This document shows positions 50,001 to 55,399 of a DNA stretch of 64,000 nt, in pieces. A program made the position numbers and the translations under genes. The stretch comes from Gordionus sp. m RMFG-2023 (taxonomy: Eukaryota; Nematomorpha; Gordioida; Chordodea; Parachordodidae). The notes under the pieces are model-generated. The model was given only the letters and a program-made list of their open reading frames with translations, did not search any database and had not been told where the DNA came from. Positions within the stretch are counted from its first letter, which is position 1, and the number at the start of each line of letters is the position of its first letter. The DNA lies in the NCBI RefSeq assembly GCF_954871325.1, contig NC_088775.1:65697561-65761560 (forward strand), read 5' to 3'.

Positions 50001-52631
50001 ACTTTAGTTTTTGACTTTTTCTCTTTTAGCTAATTTTATTTTGGAATATATTATGAAAATAAAGGGTAAAAGAGCATTTTACTTTTAAATTAAATATATG
50101 TATTATATAGATTTTATATTGTTAACATAAAATGATAAAACAAGAATTAAAATAGACAATTACAAAAATATTTTTAAAATGACAAAAACAAATAGGGCTG
50201 TGCCGATATTAAATATCGGATCGGTACCGATATTTAGTGTTTTTTGAAAATATTGGATCGGGCCGATACCAGTAAAAACCCAATCCGATCTCTTTACTTT
50301 TCTTTTTTTTTGTTATTTTTTTATTTTATGTTATGTATATTTATTTTACATTATTATAATATTTTCTAAATAATTTTTTTAAATTTTTCTTTTTTGTATT
50401 TTAAAAAAATTTTTTATAAAAATAGAAAGGAACACCCAAAGTTTTATTTATTTTAAATCTTTTTAAATAATGCCAATTTTTTTATTTATACTTTAAATAA
50501 AAGAATTTTTTTAAATATGGTATCTGAATTATGGAATATTTTACAAAAGGCAGAGATAATTTTGCAAAATGTGTTATCTGCAGAATCATCTGAGTCTGCC
50601 TTCAGTACGGCAGGAGATATAGATAGTCCATATCGTAGAAGCTTATTTTCAGAAAATCTAGAGGCTCTCATATTTATTAAAAAAATCTAATATATTATAT
50701 TTTATATATTAAATATTACAATTTTATAATTCCAACATAAAATGGATATATTATTAAATATATATTTTTTTATTATAGTATTAATTGTAGAAATAAAAAA
50801 ATTAAATTATTCATAATTCGATTTTTTGCATAAAAAATATTGATTTCTTAATTACATTTGGTTCAAATGGGGGTGATTAAAAATCAGTAAAAATATTGGT
50901 ATCGGATCGGTTTTGAAGCAATATCGGATTGGATCGGTGAAAAATATGTGGATAAGCACAGTCCTAAAAAAATGAAATAATGACTAGACTAATTTTTTTA
51001 TTTAGAACTGTATGAACTGGTCTTTTATTTGGGGGTAATGGGTTGGTTCAGTTCACATGAGTTGGTCCAGTCAAGACCAAAGACTGGTGTCAAACCAAAC
51101 AAACACCAACATTAAAATATATTTGGTGTTACAATATATAAAAAAATTAAAGCTATATAATACAAATATTTTAAACTTGTCTTTCAATGTCCAAATACAG
51201 AAATTTATTTATTTTATTGTATCTTTTCTGATTGTTTATGTCAACATCCAATATTATGGCCCAGATATCTTTTCTAAAATATGGACAAATATCAACATTG
51301 GCCTCAATAATAATGTCCATTTTTTTAAATGGATTAGCTCTGAGTAATCTTTTATACAAATTCAATCTTAATATTTGATATTCTATATCCATTTCTTTAA
51401 TTTTTTGAGGCAACTCCTTGTTGTATAAATTATCATAAAATATGGATTTGTGATTTGGTAAAGAATCTGATATATGTTCTTCAAAATATAAAAATAATTT
51501 TTCATATGGAATTTGATTTACTTTAATTTTAATATAACTTAAATCAATTATTAAATTTTCTTTGTAATTAAAAAATAAACAAATATTTTTAAAATGTTTT
51601 TTCCCATATATCTGTCCTTTTATTTTAATAATATTAGGAATCAATGAGATAGATTTCAATCTTTTTAAATTTTCCTGAACAAAGGATTTACAATCTTTTT
51701 CTAATATATAATTCCCATGATTAAGAATTTTTATTAAATAATTTATTTCAGGATATTCAAAAATATTGATTGAACTTATATTATCACCATTAGATGATTT
51801 AACATCATGTTTTTTCTTATATAAAAAAAACAATTCATTGTCTATAATATTCTTAAAAAATTGGTAATCTCTACTAGAAGAAATTGGTTCTAAACATGAA
51901 TGGATTAATGACTTTGTCTTCCAAGGCAGATTATTAAATTTATCTTTGATATTATGGTCTAATAAAATATTTTCCAAAATTGATAAACTTGACATTTTAA
52001 CAAATGAAAGTATTCTGCATATTTGTTGCTTCAAGGATAATCTATCCCATAATTTTATTGAAAACATAAATTCCAATAATATAAGCCCCAAACCCCATGT
52101 AATAGAGTATGGATTAGAAGTTGTTTGTTTAGTTAAACATAACAATAATTGATCTGGTGATAAATATTTTATATCACATAACGGATATGTGACTAACTTA
52201 CTTTTCTTAGTTATATGGTATAAACCATAGTGAGTTAGCTTAACATTGCTTTTAAATATGACTATACTATCAGGAGATATGTATGGATTGATAATATTAT
52301 TATTTAGTAAATACAATGATGCTTGAATAATCGATTGCATTATAAGGTAAATAAACTCCGATTTTTTGTGGATACCCATAAAATACCAAGATGATTCAAA
52401 TAGCGTGTGATGATATTCTTGTATTATATAAATTTGATCATTTTTTCCTCTGAAAATATCTAAATACCTGCAAAGATATGGATTATTTAACATTTTAAGC
52501 TTTTGAAAATTTCCTATTATTTGCACTGATATCGGGACATTAGATAAGCCTTCATTAGATTCATTATCATAAGAAGGAAAAGTAGGTAAAACATACAAAG
52601 CTATATTTTTTAAACTTGAATTATCAAGCAT
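10702..52631 (-). CDS. TBCK: TBCK (TBC domain-containing protein kinase-like), complete six-exon gene
   Basis: Six exons on the minus strand, in order 52631-51177, 40169-39992, 29620-29414, 29247-28945, 22444-22249 and 11068-10702, give 2706 bases (901 residues plus stop) with all intron phases matching. The order is pseudokinase (about residues 1-290), linker, TBC domain (about 440-710) and rhodanese-like domain (about 775-900), as in animal TBCK. The TBC arginine finger (VDIPRCHQY) and glutamine finger (YWQG) are kept, so Rab-GAP activity is plausible. The kinase HRD and DFG positions are replaced, as known for this pseudokinase. Human TBCK is part of the FERRY complex linking mRNA to early endosomes and affects mTOR signalling; that role here is inferred. 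The gene is unusually intron-poor at its 5' end, and its introns are almost entirely transposons. The identity rests on recalled alignment with vertebrate TBCK and is firm for the TBC region. Confidence 0.93.
11484..12821 (+). mobile_element. hAT transposon, internally deleted, perfect 8-bp target duplication
   Basis: The terminal repeats are CAGGGTTGGGCAGTAT and ATTTGCCCAACCCTG. The flanking duplication GATTTATT is exact (11476-11483 and 12822-12829). The subterminal regions are packed with (G)TATCTTGTATC repeats in both orientations, which are likely transposase-binding motifs. Internal coding pieces run 11840-12597. It sits in the 3'-most intron of TBCK (intron 5), on the opposite strand. 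Confidence 0.92.
11840..12597 (+). pseudogene. hAT transposase, deletion derivative
   Basis: A short N-terminal piece (11840-12046) runs into '[20 protein letters not shown]' in another frame at about 12035-12095, the first catalytic-Asp block of hAT transposases. Then 12142-12597 (151 aa) ends with '[19 protein letters not shown]' and '[16 protein letters not shown]', the dimerisation domain. About 60 per cent of a normal 600-residue hAT transposase is missing between them. Confidence 0.85.
13250..13865 (-). pseudogene. Gypsy integrase core and C-terminal region (fossil)
   Basis: 'VVDAYSKW' near 13840, '[13 protein letters not shown]' near 13730 and '[12 protein letters not shown]' near 13650 mark the integrase core. 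'[12 protein letters not shown]' near 13410 starts the C-terminal region. The upstream half of the gene lies at 16845-17060, beyond the RTE insertion. Confidence 0.85.
13914..15398 (+). CDS. RTE LINE endonuclease region (first part of the ORF)
   Basis: This 494-residue open frame has an exonuclease-endonuclease-phosphatase fold: '[12 protein letters not shown]', '[11 protein letters not shown]' (catalytic Glu), 'YAPQTG', '[13 protein letters not shown]' (Asp/Asn), 'TQIDYML' and 'AAQHKLL' (catalytic His). It nicks target DNA for target-primed reverse transcription. This is the protein annotated in many animals as craniofacial development protein 2-like. It leaves frame near 15385, where the neighbouring frame continues with '[19 protein letters not shown]', so one frameshift lies there. 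Confidence 0.88.
   Translation: MNMKARAFPPCHAQGVDLHPVKNKVKVKAKKTLASLNIGTLKGKTRELASMLNRRKVDIACIQETKWKGQKTLMIGDGYKLYYNGLVSNRNGVGIILSQDLTSSVVEVNRISDRLMKIKLCIGQSILHILSVYAPQTGCKEEEIDDFRAILDEAVMEIPKDDLVIIGGDLNAHVGKARDSYKRHHGGFGYGERNDEGEHVLKFAQAFDLALTNTYYRKKDSHLITYESGTRKTQIDYMLISRRRLKDVIDCKVIPGEDIAAQHKLLIMDLQISNKSTQNKIKLEPCIKWGKLKTMTDAFAINANIETINCSQVSEKIWTDLSSRLIDTAKSTLGLTRGGNKSHKELWWWNQEVQTNIQEKKALYKIWYKSKNADDKSRYKKSKRLATKAVSRAKSMAYDDMYEDLHTKEGQNKIYRLAKQREKNSRDINGAPKVIKNKDGKLIIKEKEIMNRWKEYFQELLIFNSHILHLDEHSPCQNLVQPITEQEISHASSI
15338..15601 (+). CDS. RTE LINE, entry to the reverse transcriptase (frameshifted middle piece)
   Basis: '[17 protein letters not shown]' and '[17 protein letters not shown]' are RT blocks 0 to 1. 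They lie in a frame between the endonuclease frame and the main RT frame. A second shift near 15565 moves the sense into the 15526-16824 frame ('[17 protein letters not shown]'). Confidence 0.8.
   Translation: MSKPCTTYNGTRNITCLKHMKNNKARGPDDIPIESLKALGDDGIHLLTNLYNKILGNEEVFQKWRKSHLVPIFKIKGIHTIVKITGA
15526..16824 (+). CDS. RTE LINE reverse transcriptase
   Basis: This 432-residue frame, open to its stop, contains '[10 protein letters not shown]', '[14 protein letters not shown]', '[17 protein letters not shown]' (first catalytic Asp), '[13 protein letters not shown]' and '[12 protein letters not shown]' (catalytic YADD-type box as FADD). The C-terminal '[11 protein letters not shown]' and '[11 protein letters not shown]' blocks are typical of this clade. 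With only two shifts upstream, the copy looks recent. Confidence 0.9.
   Translation: MEEEPSSSYLQNKGDPHNCQNYRGIKLMSHCLKLYEKIIEKRLRDIIEIGETQFGFMPGRSTTDAIHAIRQMSEKYREKNKKLHMVFLDLEKAFDRIPRKLIWWALRHKKVPEKYIRIIEDMYMGHTTMVRSKTGTSAGFTIAEGVHQGSALSPLLFITVIDVLAQSIPQTVPWNMIFADDIVILAESKDEMKERLVNWINILETHGLKVNREKTEYMVIGGDETESNDINDWQISAIESCKYLGSTIQTNGTIEKEIKNKINQGWLKWRSLSGVLIDKRIPHKLKGKIYSSIVQPTILYSSETWPTKESDERSLQTMEMRMLRMIAGVTRKDKVRSTRILNSLKVVPIKTKLMVNRLRWYGHTMRRPMNYIRNKVERLEVMGKRKRGRPKLQWGHKVRANIKKYKIDKRDCTNNIKWREMLKELTTRKGES
17290..17780 (-). pseudogene. Gypsy RNase H region (fossil)
   Basis: Ty3-type RNase H phrases on the minus strand are '[18 protein letters not shown]' and '[16 protein letters not shown]'. 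Part of the same fossil. Confidence 0.75.
17830..18480 (-). pseudogene. Gypsy reverse transcriptase region (fossil)
   Basis: Recognisable Ty3-type RT blocks are '[16 protein letters not shown]', '[13 protein letters not shown]' and the catalytic '[10 protein letters not shown]'. The piece belongs to the broken element at 12960-20290. Confidence 0.85.
18768..18890. repeat. Tandem repeat of about 24 bp inside the Gypsy fossil
   Basis: About five copies of ACTCCCCAATAAGTCCCCCG with small changes, between the protease and RT parts. The region 18700-19000 is strongly C/T-biased on the plus strand. Confidence 0.8.
19370..20200 (-). pseudogene. Gypsy gag end and protease region (fossil)
   Basis: '[17 protein letters not shown]' near 19960-19915 is a CCHC-type knuckle, and '[17 protein letters not shown]' near 19440-19390 is the protease DTGA motif. 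Part of the same fossil. Confidence 0.75.
20683..20705. repeat. (TA)n microsatellite
   Basis: About eleven TA units in TBCK intron 5. Confidence 0.9.
21299..21332. repeat. G-rich tract
   Basis: About 34 bases, nearly all G on the plus strand, in AT-rich DNA. It could form a quadruplex or be the C/G run of an old TTF-type hAT terminus. Confidence 0.6.
21373..21588. repeat. Tandem duplication, two 108-bp units
   Basis: 21373-21480 and 21481-21588 are almost identical (TATAACCCTTCCTGA, AGATAACCCGTCTCC in both). Only a few substitutions separate them, so the duplication is young. Confidence 0.9.
22249..22444 (-). CDS. TBCK: TBCK exon 5: linker and first strand of rhodanese-like domain
   Basis: This 196-base open stretch has acceptor TAATTATAG before 22444 (phase 1) and donor GTATAAT after 22249 (phase 2). 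The encoded part includes '[14 protein letters not shown]' and '[10 protein letters not shown]', resembling the human linker and the 'LLVVDI' strand that opens the rhodanese fold. An alternative donor at 22270 (GTTGTA) would shorten it by 22 bases and change the phase; the last exon has an acceptor for either choice. The longer form gives a better length match and keeps the total divisible by three. The exon body has stronger coding character and higher GC than the surrounding intron. Confidence 0.75.
22445..23897. other. TBCK intron 4, part without recognised element
   Basis: AT-rich. Segments with GTAACG/TTACTTTT motifs at about 22640-22740 and 23700-23820 lie in opposite orientation and look like the two ends of one unresolved element (about 22650-23820). 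Confidence 0.4.
23898..26406 (+). mobile_element. hAT transposon (TTF/ZMYM1 type), degraded, with target duplication
   Basis: The ends are CAGGGCCGTAGCCACGCCCC and CCCGGCTATGGCCCTG. The flanks are ATTTTATA (23890-23897) and ATTTTACA (26407-26414), 7 of 8 matching. The transposase remnant on the plus strand (24690-26170) reads '[12 protein letters not shown]', '[18 protein letters not shown]', '[18 protein letters not shown]' and '[20 protein letters not shown]', the DUF4371 and dimerisation blocks of ZMYM1-like hATs, with many stops. A 100-base stretch at 24045-24140 is shared with the hAT at 30772-33918, so they are relatives. Confidence 0.85.
26632..28220 (+). mobile_element. hAT transposon, deleted copy, perfect 8-bp target duplication
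   Basis: The ends are CAGGGGTTCGAACCGAACTG and ACGGTTCGAAACCCTG, with exact flanking CTGTAAAC (26624-26631 and 28221-28228). Both subterminal regions carry many AACCG(A/T) repeats in opposite orientation. The internal ORF at 27303-27791 is a transposase C-terminus. It is located in TBCK intron 4, about 720 bases from exon 4. Confidence 0.92.
27303..27791 (+). CDS. hAT transposase, C-terminal remnant
   Basis: This 162-residue frame ends with '[20 protein letters not shown]' then '[20 protein letters not shown]', the W...P.L...A...L..P.....ERxFS dimerisation block. The upstream DNA-binding and catalytic regions are absent, so it cannot encode an active transposase. Confidence 0.8.
   Translation: MHLSHYKLFIKIIFLTFEEREIARKHLCKTWNLIQSLNNQNIEILNTMPRCSYSKDNLDDDFEDLFKSHKSLNKNNSQGIENYNKCIEIEYIIRSFDNIERLEKDTNLLNYWEHVKNSMPELYKLAINVLAVPVMQVFVEKAFSSLKFILSAQGTKLNPEIL
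28535..28852. mobile_element. Solo right end of a CAGGGTTGGGCA-type hAT, interrupted by a miniature element
   Basis: The (A)GTATCTTATATC motifs at 28560-28610 and the terminus TTTTTGCCCAACCCTG ending at 28852 match the right end of the hAT at 11484-12821. Between them sits a CAGAG-type miniature element (28625 to about 28810). Confidence 0.65.
28625..28810. mobile_element. Truncated miniature hAT-like element (CAGAGATGTGTAGGCCC)
   Basis: GGCCCGAGCC and CCGGGCCGGGCC motifs flank an AT core that matches the interior of the element at 1001-1255 ('TAGCTATAAAAATTAAAAA'). The right terminal bases are missing. Confidence 0.55.
28945..29247 (-). CDS. TBCK: TBCK exon 4: TBC domain C-terminus and linker
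   Basis: This 303-base exon is separated from exon 3 by a short 166-base intron (29248-29413). The acceptor TTTTTATAG precedes 29247. Its reading gives '[18 protein letters not shown]' and '[20 protein letters not shown]', the conserved last helices of the TBCK TBC domain, then a diverged linker. The donor ATAA|GTAAAT sits after 28945, leaving phase 1, which the next exon accepts. The same reading frame meets a stop just past the donor, so splicing is required. Confidence 0.92.
29414..29620 (-). CDS. TBCK: TBCK exon 3: TBC domain, middle
   Basis: This 207-base exon starts after acceptor AATCAAG at 29620 and ends at 29414 before donor GTAAAATA. It encodes '[20 protein letters not shown]' and later '[10 protein letters not shown]' and '[11 protein letters not shown]', matching TBC motifs of TBCK. 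The upstream reading-frame extension (29621-29714) does not match TBCK and runs into the terminal repeat of a DNA transposon that begins only 69 bases upstream of this exon. Confidence 0.93.
29689..30230 (+). repeat. Left terminal inverted repeat of long-TIR copy 2
   Basis: It pairs with 34806-34250 ('CAAAGTGGCTCTTTTTTGTACC' style blocks appear in both arms in opposite sense). Confidence 0.85.
30423..30760 (-). pseudogene. N-terminal remnant of the long-TIR transposase-like protein
   Basis: Minus-strand phrases '[19 protein letters not shown]' (near 30740-30690) and '[20 protein letters not shown]' (near 30510-30450) match 'CCNPFKILKHNN' and 'GESPIKKKRLREKRYPIKKI' of the copy at 3835-4596. 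The DDE core is gone from this copy. Confidence 0.75.
31663..32574 (+). pseudogene. hAT transposase, plus-strand remnant
   Basis: 31663-31965 holds a middle region ('[20 protein letters not shown]' after a TRW-like block). 32212-32574 (120 aa) holds the C-terminus '[20 protein letters not shown]' and '[12 protein letters not shown]', a clear ERxFSxxR dimerisation motif. The frames between are interrupted. Confidence 0.8.
32759..32971 (-). pseudogene. hAT transposase, inverted second copy of the middle region
   Basis: The minus-strand reading '[20 protein letters not shown]' is the same protein segment as '[20 protein letters not shown]' on the plus strand at about 31820-31890. It belongs to the inverted right arm of the composite hAT. 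Confidence 0.8.
34216..34241. repeat. G-rich tract
   Basis: GTGGGGGGGGGGGGAGTGGGG. One of three such runs in the window, the others being 21299-21332 and near 61400. Confidence 0.7.
34250..34806 (-). repeat. Right terminal inverted repeat of long-TIR copy 2
   Basis: Reverse-complement partner of 29689-30230, with small differences. Confidence 0.85.
34828..34915. mobile_element. Fragment of the CAGAG-type miniature element
   Basis: The reverse complement starts CAGAGACCTGCAGAGGTACC, as at 1001, followed by CCCGGCC motifs. The inner part is short. Confidence 0.6.
35100..36870 (+). mobile_element. Gypsy LTR retrotransposon fragment (fossil), plus strand
   Basis: RNase H end and integrase parts are present: a zinc-binding part near 36020-36240, core '[11 protein letters not shown]' near 36325, '[15 protein letters not shown]' near 36435-36480. 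It is the same general type as the element at 12960-20290 but a different copy. It is broken at many places and old. No LTR pair was recognised. Confidence 0.75.
36900..37060. repeat. Short tandem repeat, about 58-bp unit, three copies
   Basis: 'TAATTCAATTAATTG(C/T)TGATCTGT' recurs at about 36925, 36977 and 37030, just downstream of the Gypsy fragment. Confidence 0.75.
37060..38764. other. TBCK intron 2, no gene recognised
   Basis: AT-rich. Open stretches at 37862-38189 on both strands overlap each other and match nothing that I know. Confidence 0.4.
38765..38965 (-). pseudogene. psq-type helix-turn-helix remnant of a pogo/Tigger-like transposase
   Basis: The minus-strand reading '[19 protein letters not shown]' is a textbook pipsqueak/CENP-B HTH second half. 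It is followed after a shift by '[12 protein letters not shown]', the place where pogo relatives read '...FYGLTRKD'. The rest is missing. Confidence 0.5.
39992..40169 (-). CDS. TBCK: TBCK exon 2: TBC catalytic fingers
   Basis: This 178-base exon is absent from a simple long-ORF view and was found by homology. The acceptor ATTATTAG precedes ATC at 40169; the donor GAAG|GTTACA follows 39992. It encodes '[13 protein letters not shown]', with the arginine-finger Arg, and '[13 protein letters not shown]', with the glutamine finger. It joins exon 1 in phase 0 (...ERQ|IEVD...) and exon 3 in phase 1 (...NDE|G...). It lies alone in roughly 21 kb of transposon-filled intron. Confidence 0.92.
40612..41040 (-). 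mobile_element. RTE LINE, 5'-truncated old copy (3' end only)
   Basis: The minus-strand sense '[14 protein letters not shown]' and '[10 protein letters not shown]' matches '[14 protein letters not shown]' and '[10 protein letters not shown]' of the LINE at 13872-16842. The 3' boundary CACCCGAAAAGGTGAAAACT matches its 3' end. It lies about 440 bases upstream (minus sense) of TBCK exon 2, in intron 1. Confidence 0.8.
41688..41770. mobile_element. End of a GATATCGG-type miniature element
   Basis: It starts GGGGTGTATCAATACTAC and contains GATATCGGCTGATT. Related to 3668-3775. Confidence 0.4.
41775..43086. other. TBCK intron 1, no gene recognised
   Basis: AT-rich. A small GC-rich patch at 42325-42390 ('CAGAGCCGTACAGACGGGCG') could be an isolated hAT terminus. 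Confidence 0.35.
43723..43940. repeat. Tandem repeat of about 62 bp inside the compact LTR element
   Basis: 'GGATTATAGAATTTATG...CAGCCTATTTAGATTTCC' recurs about four times, the last copies shortened. Confidence 0.8.
44480..44562. repeat. 20-bp tandem array in the 3' LTR
   Basis: Units of GACGTTATATATTTTAAAAG are present about four times here but fewer in the 5' LTR, which explains the LTR length difference. Confidence 0.8.
44750..45265 (+). pseudogene. PIF/Harbinger transposase fragment, tandemly duplicated
   Basis: '[20 protein letters not shown]' (near 44935-44995) holds the first catalytic Asp block of HARBI1-type DDE transposases, followed by '[12 protein letters not shown]' (near 45030-45070). 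The two segments 44750-45027 and 45028-45265 are copies of each other ('GGTTTAGCTGATAGCAATTA' and 'GCTCATTAGATGGTAAGCAC' in both), so the fragment was duplicated in tandem. No complete ORF remains. Confidence 0.75.
45270..45690. other. No gene recognised
   Basis: AT-rich, between the Harbinger fragment and the Helitron-like element. Confidence 0.35.
46771..46978. repeat. AT-only tandem repeat, 39-bp unit, about five copies
   Basis: Units of TTAATTTTTAAAAAATAATATAAAATTTTTATAATTTTA type, nearly identical, lie just inside the left end of the hAT. The unit folds on itself, since it is almost palindromic. Confidence 0.85.
47085..48000 (+). pseudogene. hAT transposase remnant (middle and C-terminus)
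   Basis: 47085-47405 (106 aa) has the '[20 protein letters not shown]' block. 47482-47703 continues. 47875-48000 gives '[19 protein letters not shown]' and '[13 protein letters not shown]', the dimerisation domain. A short intron-like gap (about 47830-47875, ending TTTTAG) precedes the last piece. The N-terminal zinc finger is absent. Confidence 0.8.
48820..48990. repeat. Minisatellite-like repeat, about 60-bp unit, three to four copies
   Basis: 'GAAGT(T/C)(G/A)CTGGTTCATATATTTCTCTCTC' recurs with spaced 'ATGACGAT' words. Confidence 0.7.
49000..50192. other. TBCK intron 1, no gene recognised
   Basis: AT-rich. 'ACCATAGTCATTGGTCTTTTAA' near 49890-49920 recurs as 'TGGTCCAGTCAAGACCAAAGACTGGT' near 51060-51090 in opposite sense, perhaps two ends of one element surrounding the hAT at 50193. 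Confidence 0.4.
50193..50966 (+). mobile_element. Non-autonomous hAT (TAGGGCTGTGCCGAT family), 0.77 kb
   Basis: It starts TAGGGCTGTGCCGATATTAA and ends GATAAGCACAGTCCTA. At 50508-50690 it keeps a readable C-terminal piece, '[20 protein letters not shown]' then '[18 protein letters not shown]', a zBED/RICESLEEPER-like hAT tail. Sister of 9016-10077, in opposite orientation. Confidence 0.8.
51177..52631 (-). CDS. TBCK: TBCK exon 1: N-terminal pseudokinase domain and start of TBC domain
   Basis: The exon has 485 codons from ATG at 52631 to CAA at 51177, followed by donor GTTTAA. The reading matches the TBCK order: a stretch like '[19 protein letters not shown]' (ATP-lobe region), '[10 protein letters not shown]' where active kinases have HRD...N, 'LTHYGLYHI' in place of DFG, and '[20 protein letters not shown]' for the DxWSLG helix. 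It ends with '[19 protein letters not shown]', the entry to the TBC domain. The catalytic Lys/HRD-Asp/DFG-Asp set is not recognisable, so this is a pseudokinase. A single 1.45-kb exon here is unusual, because vertebrate TBCK splits this part into many exons. This is the most 5' in-frame ATG that I can justify. Confidence 0.93.
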
Positions 52632-52860
52632 TTAAAAATCTAGTTATCTTCTTTAATAAAAAATAATTACAAGTCAACTGTCATAGTTAGATGTGAGAGT
52701 ATAATATATTATCTGACAAGTATGGCTGCATTTATAGTAAACGAGTTTTCTTCAAGGAGTTTTTGCATTATTTAACACAACGTTATTACAGCTTATTCAG
52801 TTTTAGTTTTATCATAGCATTATCATCATAAAGGTACCTTCATAAATATATCATTTTTGT
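52632..52860 (-). promoter_or_regulatory. Presumed TBCK promoter and 5' leader region
   Basis: The space upstream of the TBCK ATG before the repeat at 52860 begins. I see no clear TATA or initiator motif. The assignment is by position only. Confidence 0.25.
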
Positions 52861-53360
52861 TAAAAACATTTTAAACTAATAAAAAATATCCTCCTTAGTC
52901 CTCTCCCTATTCCCTGTCCCTCAAAAATGTATACATATATCTTAAACAATAAATTAAAATGAAGAATATAACAGTTACTATTTTTTAAACTAAAACTATT
53001 GCCTATAATTCATACTTTTTTGGAAAAAAGCATTTATTATAAAAAAAGTGAAACTAAAAAAGCTTTTTAAGAAATGAAATATAAGCCAAAGATAAATAAG
53101 ACAAAAGTTATATTTTACTAAATAATATAATATATAAAATATATTTTTTTATAAAGTGAATAACTTTAATTTATTTTTCTAAATAAAAGTAAAATTTAAT
53201 TATAAAATTATTGAAAAATTTAAATTATAAATTATATGCCGTAGATTTAGGGTAAATTTAATTTTACCATCTTATGACAATCAAATGATTTTTACCAAAA
53301 GTGAATTGTATTTTACAGAAGATTGATATGGACATCATAAAATATCTTTAAAAGAATGCA
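52860..53360 (+). repeat. Direct repeat, copy 1 (unclassified)
   Basis: Shares a long colinear match with 55400-55960 ('CCTTAGTC/TCTC', 'CATATATCTTAAA', 'GAAATATAAGCCAAAGATAA', 'CCGTAGATTTA', 'TTTTACAGAA'). It is not an obvious LTR. Confidence 0.75.
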
Positions 53361-54080
53361 AATAAAAAAAATTTTTATATTTGTTAAATTAATAAACCTA
53401 TCTATTTATATTTAATTTTCTTTAAAATATTAATTAAATATTGTTACATTCATTTAAATATATGAATTATAAATTTTTAAATTTTAGTTCAACCAATATC
53501 TATCCTCTTTATTATTATTATTTAACAATGTAAATCCTAAGTGGGTACGATGGATATTGAATATGGAATGGACTGTTGATTATTTTCAAAGTTGGATAAA
53601 GAACTAGTTTATTGATAAGTAATTATATTTATACTTGCATTTTTATTTTATTTAATCATATGTTTATATCTAGTTTCATTATGTTAAATAGCAAAATTAT
53701 CATAACCAACATAACTCTTTCATGATCAAGTTTTTATTTAATTGGGCATTAGTTTTTTACCTCTCCTCTTATTTCCTATGGGATGGGCGTTTAAGTAAGT
53801 AGCTTTGCCTCTTTATGATAAAACAATAGTAATTATGCTAGAGAAAAATGATCCTATCATTCAGATAGTCCCAATAGGTAGTGTAGTGTATTTTAACATT
53901 ACATTTATATTCTTTTAAGTTAATGTTGATGAAAGAACTGCAATAAATTTTATTATAATAATTTATTGATCAATAATACTATCTTATAGGTAATACATTC
54001 AAAAATACAAAATTTGCAATCTAGTTAAATTTGCTTGTATTTAAAAAAAATGTATTTAATTAATTTAGGAACTGTATTAT
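53360..54080. other. No gene recognised
   Basis: AT-rich spacer between the direct repeat and a hAT remnant. Confidence 0.35.
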
Positions 54081-54702
54081 GCTATTTTACAAATAAGAAA
54101 GAATCCTGATTGTAAATTTAGCAAGATTTTTAACATGGTTAAAGGTGCATTCATATAATATGTTGATAAACATGTCAAGAATTGTATCAAGACAAGTACA
54201 TAGGAATAATAGTTCTACTTAATCAGTTGAGGAGTATTACAGAATTAAGATTTTTTTAACCACGTATGAATTCATTTTTAACGCAAATTAGAGAACGCTT
54301 ATTGAATCATAAACTGTTGCTCAATAACTTTCAAATTTTGTTATCCTCTAATCCATCAGTGAGCATCTCGGATGATATTAGAGATAAAATTCACTATATA
54401 TGTTTTATTTGCAAGATATGGTAGGGACATAATTGGAAGTAATTTGAATTTAAATATTGGTCTGCAAGCTTAAAAAGAATGGTCATTAAGCCTGAGAATC
54501 CACTAAGTGTACTCAATTTTTGCAAACTTCCAAACATTACAAAATTCAAATTTTAGCATGCCTCCCTAAAATGACATGTACAAATGAAAGAACTTTCTCA
54601 AATTTACAAAGGTTAAAAACATATGCGAAATACTACCTTGCAAAATTGATTAAATGGCTTCCGCTCATATTAATTAATTATCAAATTCTGAAAAAAAATT
54701 AG
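54080..54702 (+). pseudogene. hAT transposase remnant (ZMYM1/TTF type), C-terminal half
   Basis: Broken phrases include 'QIRERLLNHKLLLNNFQILL' near 54280-54345 and 'ILACLPKMTCTNERTFSNL' then 'QRLKTYAKYYLAKL' near 54550-54650, matching the 'LLSLPVTSCTNERSFSTLKRLKTYLRSTM' style dimerisation block. Confidence 0.7.
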
Positions 54703-54979
54703 ATCTAACATTATTATTACCACGTTTTCGTATTAATGTATATATATATGTAATTTATTACATTTTATATAAACTAAAAAAAATATATTTCCTATTAAGA
54801 TAATTTTTTTATTAAAATTAACTTCCTATTTAGTAAAAATAGTTTCTAACTATATATAGACTAAGGAAACCCGGAAGAAGGCCCGCCATGTAAAACAAAG
54901 TATTGGATAATGATGGGTAAAGGGGGGACAAAATTAAAAACAATGTAGGGACCAGTTTCAAGTGAAAAAAAAATGACAT

Positions 54980-55205
54980 TTTTTGGCAGAAGAATTATTT
55001 TGCGTCTTCTGTTACCACCCGAGGTATATGCATCAGCTTTATCGGGACGTAATGGTATTGTACGCTGCTTTGGTAAGCCGTCAATATTCATTACATACAT
55101 CTGCAACTCTAAATTGGATAAAATTATGCATGAAGTATTTCCTCATCACACTCCAAACGATCGCCCAGATTTAGTTTGTCGCTTTTTTTATCAAAAATTA
55201 TATTA
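54980..55205 (+). pseudogene. Helitron Rep-region fragment (Helitron_like_N domain)
   Basis: 'HPRYMHQLYRDVMVLYAAL' in one frame and 'CFGKPSIFITYICNSKLDKI' with 'TPNDRPDLVCRFFYQKL' in the next frame reproduce the conserved RYM.Q.YQDAM...GKP..FIT.TCNP...DRPDLVARVF.LKL block of Helitron replication proteins. One frameshift lies near 55060. It proves that autonomous Helitrons exist or existed in this genome, matching the Helitron-type ends nearby. Confidence 0.85.
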
Positions 55206-55399
55206 TTAAAAAGGATTTGCTCTAATTTTTAACAGATATACAAAATAATAACTAATCCTCATCATTTTTTAAAAAAATTAGGCTAAATCTATAAGGATTG
55301 ACAAAAAAAACAAATTTCATAAAAAAAATTATAGGAGTAGCCAGGGGTTAGGGAGAAGGGGAAATCCCTCCCCCTTCAAAAATTTCTCACTTTTTATAA

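Noticed and set aside
51057-51347. Plus-strand ORF of 96 residues overlapping TBCK exon 1
   Set aside because: It is antisense to the well-supported exon, with no recognisable product.
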